Shown: positions 1 to 5,083 of the stretch, piece after piece
Layout of the letters: each line of letters starts with the position of its first letter
How positions within the stretch are numbered: position 1 is the stretch's first letter
DNA from: Candidatus Cloacimonadota bacterium
GTDB taxonomy: Bacteria; Hydrothermota; E44-bin80
NCBI GenBank assembly: GCA_004376305.1
Contig: SOKD01000160.1
Coordinates: forward strand, 1 to 8,064
Reading direction: 5' to 3'
DNA length: 8,064 nt
Translations under genes and position numbers: made by a program
Notes under the pieces: model-generated
Databases searched by the model: none
Seen by the model: only the letters and a program-made list of their open reading frames with translations
What the model was told of the DNA's origin: nothing

Positions 1-1448
1 AAGACACATTTGAATCTGCAGGCTTGAATCGCAACCTGTTCTCAATCGCAAATATCAGGGACCAATGTTCATGGGTACACATGCAGACTAAAGAAGAAGC
101 AACCGAAAAATCAAAGGATTTAGTCCGTATGGCGGTGGCAAAAGCACGGCTGCTTGAACCCCTTGAAAGACTGACATTCGATCTTACAAAACGTGGTCTT
201 GTCATTGGAGGTGGTCTTGCTGGACTAACAGCTGCTTTAGGCCTTGCAGAACAAGGCTACGAAGCAGTTCTTGTAGAACGTGAAAAGGAACTGGGCGGAC
301 ATTTACGGCATATTCACTATACACTTTCCGGAGATAATGTTCAGGAACTTCTAAAATCTCTTGTTCAGCAGGCAAAAGATAATAAAAATGTTACCGTTTA
401 TACAAACGCAGAAGTAACTGATATTGATGGCTTTATAGGAAACTACAAGACGAAAGTGAAGGAAAAAGAAAACGGCAAGGAACATGAAATTGAACACGGC
501 ATCGTCATTATTGCAACAGGCGGGAAGGAACATCTTCCTGCAGAGTATCTGTACGGCAAAAATGATAAAGTAATGACGCAGCATGAATTGGAAGAGAAAT
601 TGGCAGCTGATTCTGATTTGGAAGATCCTGAAAACATCATTATGATACAATGTGTTGGTTCGCGTGATGACGAGCATCCGTATTGCAGCAGGTATTGCTG
701 TTCGCAGGCGGTAAAGAATGCTCTGAAGGTTAAAGAGAAATACCCGAAATCATCGATATATGTTCTTTTTCGGGATATTAGAACCTACGGAATTAAGGAA
801 ATATATTACAATGAGGCTCGGGAAAAGGGAATAATGTTCATTCGATATGATGAGGACTCTAAACCAAAGGTTACCTCGAATAATGCAAGAGTCAACGTAT
901 TGCTCAAGGATCCTATTCTCAAGCGTGATCTCTCGGTCGATACCGATTATCTTGTTCTCAGTACCGGAATGATCCCCCAGGGAGATAATGCTGAATTTGG
1001 GAAAATGCTCAAGGTTCCTCTTAACCAGGATGGTTTTTATCTGGAAGCGCACATGAAACTTCGCCCTGTTGATTTTGCTACTGATGGCGTATTTATGTGT
1101 GGAATCTGTCATTCTCCAAAGATGATAGACGAGACAATTGCTCAGGCAAATGCTGCTGTTTCAAGAGCATGTACGATACTCTCCAAAGATGAAATTAAGG
1201 CAGAAGGAACAATTGCCTTTGTTAACATAGATAAATGCGCTGCCTGCGGAACCTGTGAATCCGTTTGTCCATTCAGTGCCGTAAAGGTTGTTGAAAAACA
1301 AACAAAATGGGGTCTTGATAGATATGCTGAGGTTACCGAAGCGCTCTGCAAGGGTTGCGGAGCCTGTGCTTCAAGCTGCAGGATGTCAGCAATAGACATA
1401 AAAGGATTTTCCAACAAAGATATTATGGCGATGATAGATAATTTCTAA
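1..1448 (+). CDS. hdrA: HdrA-like FAD and iron-sulfur electron-transfer subunit (5' end outside window)
   Basis: The frame is open from base 3 to the TAA at 1446-1448 with no start in view. The TTG at 24 is only an internal codon, because HdrA-like sequence (TFESAGLNRNLF) precedes it. Visible parts, in order: the end of the HdrA N-terminal domain with the conserved NIRDQCSWVH stretch; a Rossmann FAD motif IGGGLAG near 204-224 followed by ELGGHLRHIHYTL; the HdrA signature IQCVGSR near 645-665 with CSRYCC just after it; an ATG-type FAD segment LVLSTGMIPQ; and a C-terminal ferredoxin domain with two CX2CX2CX3C clusters, cysteines encoded from 1236 and from 1347. In known HdrA the flavin is the bifurcating site and the ferredoxin domains carry electrons to and from partners. 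The visible flavoprotein domain lacks the inserted ferredoxin of classical methanogen HdrA. In this it resembles the second half of the 988-residue protein at 5084-8050, so the full gene may also be tandem. A cytoplasmic location is inferred, as no membrane segment is seen. Confidence 0.93.
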   Translation, partial: DTFESAGLNRNLFSIANIRDQCSWVHMQTKEEATEKSKDLVRMAVAKARLLEPLERLTFDLTKRGLVIGGGLAGLTAALGLAEQGYEAVLVEREKELGGHLRHIHYTLSGDNVQELLKSLVQQAKDNKNVTVYTNAEVTDIDGFIGNYKTKVKEKENGKEHEIEHGIVIIATGGKEHLPAEYLYGKNDKVMTQHELEEKLAADSDLEDPENIIMIQCVGSRDDEHPYCSRYCCSQAVKNALKVKEKYPKSSIYVLFRDIRTYGIKEIYYNEAREKGIMFIRYDEDSKPKVTSNNARVNVLLKDPILKRDLSVDTDYLVLSTGMIPQGDNAEFGKMLKVPLNQDGFYLEAHMKLRPVDFATDGVFMCGICHSPKMIDETIAQANAAVSRACTILSKDEIKAEGTIAFVNIDKCAACGTCESVCPFSAVKVVEKQTKWGLDRYAEVTEALCKGCGACASSCRMSAIDIKGFSNKDIMAMIDNF

Positions 1449-1453
1449 GAGGG
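1449..1453 (+). promoter_or_regulatory. Ribosome binding site of flxD (GAGGG)
   Basis: GAGGG starts right after the hdrA stop and lies 6 bases before the ATG at 1460. It decides the start of the next gene, because it places initiation well upstream of the in-frame UGA and so supports reading through that codon. Confidence 0.75.
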
Positions 1454-1459
1454 AAAAAT

Positions 1460-1906
1460 ATGGAAGAAGGAAAAGAAAAGAAGGCTTGGGAACCGAGGAT
1501 TATAGCATTTCTCTGTAACTGGTGAGCATTTGCAGCGGCAGACCTGGCAGGTGTGTCAAGGTTTCAGTATCCTCCTAATATTAAGATCATCAGAGTTCCC
1601 TGTGCTGGAAGGGTGAATCCGCTTTTTTTATTGCGAGCCCTCCAGCATGGAGCGGATGGAGTTTTAGTAGCAGGATGTTATCCCGGTGAATGCACTTATT
1701 CGACAGGAAATCTTTATGCCCGAAGAAAGTTTTTTATGCTAAAACACTATCTCGAATTTATTGGAGTAGAGAAAGGCAGATTCAATGTCGCATGGCTATC
1801 CTCTGCTGAAGCAGAGAGATTTGTAAAGATTGCAAAAAATACCATAGAATCTGTAAAACAACTCGGTCCCGCAAAGAAATTGGTAAAAAGGAGCTTACCA
1901 CAATGA
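1460..1906 (+). CDS. flxD: MvhD/FlxD-like 2Fe-2S electron-transfer subunit, probable selenoprotein (148 aa)
   Basis: Starting at ATG 1460 and reading the TGA at 1523-1525 as selenocysteine gives a complete MvhD-family protein of 148 residues that ends at a second TGA (1904-1906). Homology to MvhD runs through the UGA without a shift. The motif is CNWUAFAAADLAG (Cys19, Sec22), where relatives have CNWC with the second cysteine, followed by SRFQYPPNIKIIRVPCAGRV (Cys48) and VAGCYPGECTYSTGN (Cys73, Cys78). Family members bind a [2Fe-2S] cluster and pass electrons from a hydrogenase, formate dehydrogenase or NADH-oxidising module to HdrA; here the donor would be the FlxABC-like proteins encoded downstream. 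The gene is 11 bases after hdrA, consistent with co-translation and physical contact. VhuD of some methanogens is a known selenoprotein member of the family. The usual GCHxGDCHY segment is GCYPGECTY here, losing both histidines. The alternative is a Cys-to-stop mutation; perfect conservation on both sides, the exact position and the hairpin after the UGA argue against it. A conventional caller would start at GTG 1553 and lose the cluster-binding N terminus. Confidence 0.9.
1523..1525 (+). other. Selenocysteine codon (UGA) in flxD
   Basis: This in-frame TGA is codon 22 of flxD and replaces the second cysteine of the CNWC motif, a probable [2Fe-2S] ligand. The same gene uses TGA as its real terminator at 1904-1906 and flxB ends in TGA at 4048-4050, while Trp is encoded by TGG throughout. 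Global reassignment of UGA is therefore unlikely, and context-dependent Sec insertion fits best. Confidence 0.83.
1526..1557 (+). promoter_or_regulatory. Candidate bacterial SECIS element
   Basis: Eleven bases after the UGA, GGCA (1537-1540) can pair with TGTC (1554-1557) with one G-U pair. A G/G mismatch follows (1541, 1553), then ACCT (1542-1545) pairs with AGGT (1549-1552) around the loop GGC (1546-1548). The loop starts with GG and lies 20 bases past the UGA, which fits what is known of bacterial SECIS elements: an apical loop a short distance downstream of the UGA with a G among its first two bases. The pairing was done by eye; no energy was calculated. Confidence 0.6.
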
Positions 1907-1917
1907 TAATGGATAAG

Positions 1918-2021
1918 GTAGCCGCAGGCTTCAGCCTGCGAAATAGGAAAACACTTTCACATAATGGTATTACACGATTAGCCTGCGAACCTAACTTCCG
2001 CACTCTAAAGGGTGCGGCTAC
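1918..2021 (+). repeat. Palindromic REP/MITE-like intergenic element
   Basis: The 160-base gap between flxD and flxC is mostly filled by this 104-base element. Its ends are perfect 9-base inverted repeats, GTAGCCGCA (1918-1926) and TGCGGCTAC (2013-2021). Inside, CGCAGGCT/AGCCTGCG (1923-1940) forms a tight hairpin at the left end, and CCGCACTC-TAAA-GGGTGCGG (1998-2017, one G-U pair) forms one at the right end. The 10-mer AGCCTGCGAA occurs twice (1933-1942, 1980-1989). The element is more G+C rich than the genes around it. It resembles the short palindromic repeats scattered through many environmental bacterial genomes, some linked to REP-associated transposases; no transposase is present. No clear target-site duplication was found. 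As RNA it could fold into two hairpins inside the operon transcript. Confidence 0.72.
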
Positions 2022-2066
2022 AACTGTAAAGCTAAAACAAGGCAAGAAATCTTATAAAATAGTATT

Positions 2067-3047
2067 ATGGAAAACACAGAGAAAAAAATAAGGGAAGTTG
2101 CACAGAAATTACTGAAGGACAAGAAGGTAAACCTTGTTATTGGTTTCGAGAAGGGAACATTGCCGTGGAAATCACGTCCTGTATTCATACGAAAACATGA
2201 AGATGCGGACAAACTCGTCTGGAACCAATTCTGCGAGAATAATCTTGCTGTCTATATTCCTTTCTACAAAAAAATGCTTGATAAGGGAAATACTATTGCT
2301 GTTATTGCAAAAGGCTGTGACGCTCGCTCGCTCATACTGCATGTTCAGGAAAATGTTGCAAAAAGGGAACAGTTGATTATTATTGGCGTACCTTGTGAAG
2401 GTATGCTTGACCGGAGAAAGATTGAAAAGGAAGTTGCTCCCGGGGAAATAACGAAAATAATACTAAAAGACGATTCGGTTACGATAAAAACAGAAAAGGA
2501 AGAGACGGAACAGAAGCAATCTAATTTCTTGAGCGACGATTGTATTATGTGCACTCATAGGAAACCGGTTGTGTATGACGAGTTAATCGTTGTTAATATA
2601 AAGGAGCCCCCTGGCGTCAAGAGGGAAACAATCCTGAATGAGTTCGAGAAAAAAGACCCTCAGGACCGATGGAAATACTTTTCCGAAGAGGTGAGCAGGT
2701 GCATACGATGTTATGCTTGCAGGAATGCTTGTCCAGGTTGCTACTGTAATGAATGTTTCGTTGATTGTTCACAACCGCAATGGATAGGTACAACGGTCGA
2801 TTCAGAAACAGATCTTCAGTTATTCCAGATAATACGCACTTTTCATCTTGCGGGCAGATGCGTAAATTGTGGTAGTTGCAGCCGTGCATGCCCTATGGAT
2901 ATTGATATTTCGCTTCTCGTGAGCAAATTATCACAGGATTCAAAGCAATTCTTCAACTACGAGACAGGTCTGGAAATTGATGATATGCCAATGCTAAATA
3001 AATATAGTGAGGATGATTCGAATGAAGGATTCTTCGAAGAGCATTAA
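2067..3047 (+). CDS. flxC: FlxC-like iron-sulfur electron-transfer protein (326 aa)
   Basis: The protein has an N-terminal alpha/beta part with VIAKGCDARSLI (residues 79-90, Cys84) and GVPCEG (Cys110), then DDCIMC (Cys159, Cys162). A cysteine-dense block follows, CIRCYACRNACP followed by GCYCNEC (Cys212, 215, 218, 222, 225, 227, 230, 234), and then a second ferredoxin motif CVNCGSCSRACP (Cys265, 268, 271, 275). This suits a soluble protein with at least two [4Fe-4S] clusters linking an NAD(P)H module to FlxD and HdrA; the exact role is inferred from its place between flxD and flxB. It shares its layout with the next gene and is probably an ancient paralog of it. The start at ATG 2067 is forced by a TAA in frame at 2055-2057, yet no good Shine-Dalgarno sequence precedes it, perhaps because of the palindromic element just upstream. 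The symbol follows the inverse collinearity with flxABCD clusters, so the B/C assignment could be swapped. Confidence 0.85.
   Translation: MENTEKKIREVAQKLLKDKKVNLVIGFEKGTLPWKSRPVFIRKHEDADKLVWNQFCENNLAVYIPFYKKMLDKGNTIAVIAKGCDARSLILHVQENVAKREQLIIIGVPCEGMLDRRKIEKEVAPGEITKIILKDDSVTIKTEKEETEQKQSNFLSDDCIMCTHRKPVVYDELIVVNIKEPPGVKRETILNEFEKKDPQDRWKYFSEEVSRCIRCYACRNACPGCYCNECFVDCSQPQWIGTTVDSETDLQLFQIIRTFHLAGRCVNCGSCSRACPMDIDISLLVSKLSQDSKQFFNYETGLEIDDMPMLNKYSEDDSNEGFFEEH
3007..3012 (+). promoter_or_regulatory. Ribosome binding site of flxB (GTGAGG)
   Basis: GTGAGG lies 9 bases before ATG 3022 and inside the end of flxC. GTG 3007 and ATG 3013 are also in frame, but GTG 3007 would use the site itself as its start codon and ATG 3013 would sit directly against it. 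ATG 3022 is therefore the preferred start. Confidence 0.55.
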
Positions 3048-4050
3048 ATACATAGAAAAAGAAAAACTTGGAGCATTTATTGCGGAACTTCAGAAAGAGT
3101 ATGTTGTTATTGCTCCAAAGAAAGTAAAAGAATTCGTCCTTTTTGAAATAATCAGGGAAAACGAAAAACCGGTTCTTGATTTCAGGAATTCACGACAATC
3201 TCCTAAAGAGTTCTTTTTCCCGCAAACGGAAAATATTGTTGAGTATGAGGGTATTATCGATAAACGAGTCCCTCTTACCAGAGATACTGAAATGCAGAAG
3301 AGGATTATATTTGGAATTCGCCCTTGTGACATCAGGAGTATTCTCATCCTGGATAAACTTTTTATAAATGAAGACTATGTAGATTCTTATTACAAACGTT
3401 TGCGGGACAATACTCTTCTTTTTGCATACGGCTGCAATGAACCGAGAACCACCTGTTTCTGTTCATCATTTGGGATTGGTCCTTTTGAGGAAAAGGGAAC
3501 TGATGGATTTCTAACGGATTTAGGCGATGGTTATCTCGTTGAGGGCTTCTCTGAAGAAGCAAAGAAAGCAATAGCCAACTTACCTGATGCTGCAAAAGAA
3601 ACTATCGAAAAAAAGGAAAAATGTAAGAAGCTTTCGAACGAAAGAGCAGCGTCTTCTGTTCCGATCGATACTATTCCGGAAAAATTAAGAACTATGTTTG
3701 AACACCCACTGTGGGAAGATATTACTGAAAGATGCCTTGGATGCGGTGTTTGTACATACCTCTGCCCCACCTGCCACTGTTTCGATATTCAGGATGAGAT
3801 GATAGATGAAAAAGGCAGAAGAGTGAAGAATTGGGATTCCTGTATGTTTCCCATATTTACGCTACACGGCTCAGGTCATCAACCGCGCGAATTACGATAC
3901 CAGAGAATGCGCCAGCGAATTATGCACAAATTCAATTACTACGATGATAATTTTGGCATTATTGCATGCAGTGGCTGTGGAAGATGCGTTACCGAATGTC
4001 CGGTAAATATTGATGTAAGAGAGATCCTTAACAAAATAAAAAAATCATGA
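3022..4050 (+). CDS. flxB: FlxB-like 4Fe-4S dicluster protein, HydB/AsrA type (342 aa)
   Basis: The protein belongs with the beta subunits of sulfhydrogenases and anaerobic sulfite reductase subunit A. With the start at ATG 3022 the landmarks are FGIRPCDIRSIL (about 97-108), GCNEPRTTCFC (about 137-147), a ferredoxin motif CLGCGVCTYLCP followed by TCHC (Cys238, 241, 244, 248, 251, 253), NWDSC (about 270-274) and a second ferredoxin motif CSGCGRCVTECP (Cys316, 319, 322, 326). The family relays electrons between an FAD/NAD(P)-binding partner and another redox unit through two [4Fe-4S] clusters. Here the partner is FlxA, whose start codon overlaps the stop of this gene (ATGA, 4047-4050). The gene overlaps flxC by 26 bases, so translation of the three is probably coupled. 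No signal peptide or membrane segment is seen. The start could instead be GTG 3007 or ATG 3013, adding 5 or 3 residues. Confidence 0.88.
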   Translation: MKDSSKSIKYIEKEKLGAFIAELQKEYVVIAPKKVKEFVLFEIIRENEKPVLDFRNSRQSPKEFFFPQTENIVEYEGIIDKRVPLTRDTEMQKRIIFGIRPCDIRSILILDKLFINEDYVDSYYKRLRDNTLLFAYGCNEPRTTCFCSSFGIGPFEEKGTDGFLTDLGDGYLVEGFSEEAKKAIANLPDAAKETIEKKEKCKKLSNERAASSVPIDTIPEKLRTMFEHPLWEDITERCLGCGVCTYLCPTCHCFDIQDEMIDEKGRRVKNWDSCMFPIFTLHGSGHQPRELRYQRMRQRIMHKFNYYDDNFGIIACSGCGRCVTECPVNIDVREILNKIKKS

Positions 4051-4973
4051 AAAGAAATCCGTACATACCTATTGATGTAAAGGTGGATAAAATACGATTT
4101 GAAACAGATGATAAATTGATCAAGACCTTTGATCTTGTTTTTTTAGATAAAAAAGACGAAGAAGAATTCATGTATTTTCCGGGTCAGTTTGCGGAACTTT
4201 CAATATTGGGGAAAGGCGAGTCTCCGATAGGAATAGCATCATCCCCCACTGAACCAGGTTTTCTCAGGTTCACGGTCATGAAGGTTGGGGTTGTTACAAC
4301 AGCGCTGCACAATTTCGATGAGGGAGCAATAATGGGTGTTAGGGGTCCGCTTGGAAACTGGTATCCAATAGAAGAGATGAAGGGAAAGAATATTGTTATT
4401 GTTGGAGGAGGATTTGCTTTTACAACGCTCCGTTCATTGCTTATTTACATGCTTGACAAAAAAAACAGAAAGGATTACGGAGATATTACCTGCATCTATG
4501 GTGCCCGAAGCCCTGGTTTACTCTGTTATCGGGATGAACTTGCCGAATGGGAAAAAAGGAAGGATATGTCTTTATATCAGTGTATTGACTGGAAGTTTGG
4601 TCCTAAGGGTCCTCTTGAGGAAGCAGCAGTTGAAGGATGGGAGCCCATTAATCTCAAAGAACCTGTTAAAACAAAATTAAAACCTGGTAGTAAAAAGTTT
4701 ACCGCATTTGTTCCCCAACTTGTCAGCGCTGTAAAACCGGGTGCAAAGGATTCATATGCAATTGTATGTGGTCCCCCGATAATGATAAAATTTACCATTC
4801 CGGTACTTACAGAATTAGGGTTTCCACCCGAAAGAATTATCAATTCCCTTGAGAACAGAATGAAATGCGGTATTGGCAAATGCGGGAGGTGTAACATTGG
4901 ACCAAAGTATGTATGCAAGGATGGTCCGGTTTTCAGTTTAAAGGAACTTGAAAAACTGCCGAAGGAATATTAG
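4047..4973 (+). CDS. flxA: FlxA-like FAD/NAD(P)-binding oxidoreductase subunit, HydG/AsrB type (308 aa)
   Basis: This is a ferredoxin-NADP reductase-fold protein with a C-terminal [2Fe-2S] motif. The FAD part shows FPGQFAELSI (about 44-53), SPIGIASSP (59-67, taking the place of the RxYSxxS motif, as in this subfamily) and GPLGNWYP (100-107). The NAD(P) part starts with GKNIVIVGGGFAF (113-125) and includes the late CGPPIMIKF (241-249). The C terminus carries CGIGKCGRCN with Cys274, 279, 282 and 290 as cluster ligands. Relatives (sulfhydrogenase gamma subunit, AsrB, FlxA) oxidise or reduce NAD(P)(H), so this is the probable NADH entry point of the complex. It follows flxB with a 4-base ATGA overlap and no clear ribosome binding site of its own, which points to coupled translation. 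Unusually, about 35-40 residues (184-222, rich in Lys, Glu and Pro) sit between the NAD(P) motifs, where the compact homologs I know have only a short linker. Confidence 0.9.
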   Translation: MKRNPYIPIDVKVDKIRFETDDKLIKTFDLVFLDKKDEEEFMYFPGQFAELSILGKGESPIGIASSPTEPGFLRFTVMKVGVVTTALHNFDEGAIMGVRGPLGNWYPIEEMKGKNIVIVGGGFAFTTLRSLLIYMLDKKNRKDYGDITCIYGARSPGLLCYRDELAEWEKRKDMSLYQCIDWKFGPKGPLEEAAVEGWEPINLKEPVKTKLKPGSKKFTAFVPQLVSAVKPGAKDSYAIVCGPPIMIKFTIPVLTELGFPPERIINSLENRMKCGIGKCGRCNIGPKYVCKDGPVFSLKELEKLPKEY

Positions 4974-4975
4974 GA

Positions 4976-4998
4976 GATTTTGAAATAATTTCAAAATC
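4976..4998 (+). promoter_or_regulatory. AT-rich palindrome after flxA; weak terminator or operator
   Basis: GATTTTGAAAT (4976-4986) and ATTTCAAAATC (4988-4998) are perfect inverted repeats around a single base, 3 bases past the flxA stop. As RNA it could form a 10-pair hairpin with a TAA loop. It is not followed by a T-run (CCCTAATTAC), so it is a poor intrinsic terminator. It could be an attenuating or mRNA-stabilising hairpin, or a dimeric regulator site upstream of the tandem hdrA gene. The rest of the 110-base gap, 4999-5083, holds only the promoter-like and ribosome binding sequences listed separately. Confidence 0.5.
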
Positions 4999-5021
4999 CC
5001 TAATTACACAACTATTTAAAT

Positions 5022-5057
5022 TTTTAACTTGTTATTTGCACTAATATACTGTAAGAT
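5022..5057 (+). promoter_or_regulatory. Candidate sigma70-type promoter for the tandem hdrA gene
   Basis: Two readings are possible in this AT-rich stretch. TTGTTA (5029-5034) and TAAGAT (5052-5057) are 17 bases apart, each matching 4 of 6 consensus positions. Alternatively TATACT (5045-5050) is a 5-of-6 match for a -10 box, but it has only a weak -35 around 5022-5028. The position just ahead of a strong ribosome binding site supports some promoter here. AT-rich DNA yields such matches by chance. Confidence 0.3.
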
Positions 5058-5068
5058 AGAAATGATGC

Positions 5069-5073
5069 GGAGG
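5069..5073 (+). promoter_or_regulatory. Ribosome binding site (GGAGG) of the tandem hdrA gene
   Basis: GGAGG lies 10 bases before ATG 5084. It is the strongest Shine-Dalgarno sequence in the window, fixes the start of the 988-residue protein, and shows that this gene does not depend on coupling to flxA. Confidence 0.85.
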
Positions 5074-5083
5074 AAATAAACCT

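Noticed and set aside
24..26. TTG at 24 as the start of hdrA
   Set aside because: HdrA-like residues are encoded in frame back to base 3 and there is no ribosome binding site; the gene is cut by the window edge.
1553..1906. GTG-started 117-residue protein as the flxD gene
   Set aside because: It begins inside the conserved family sequence and lacks the Cys19/Sec22 motif and a ribosome binding site; the ATG at 1460 with UGA read as Sec explains the whole family profile.
1460..1906. flxD as a pseudogene broken by a stop
   Set aside because: There is only one TGA, exactly at a cysteine column, with no frameshift, full conservation after it and a SECIS-like hairpin. The idea would be reopened if the genome lacks Sec machinery.
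1903..2091. A 62-codon frame beginning in the flxD ATGA overlap
   Set aside because: Its translation (VAAGFSLR and so on) simply reads through the palindromic repeat; it has no recognisable domain and overlaps the start of flxC.
4976..5000. Intrinsic terminator after flxA
   Set aside because: The stem is AT-rich and is followed by CCCTAATTAC rather than a T-run, so it was listed only as a palindrome of uncertain role.
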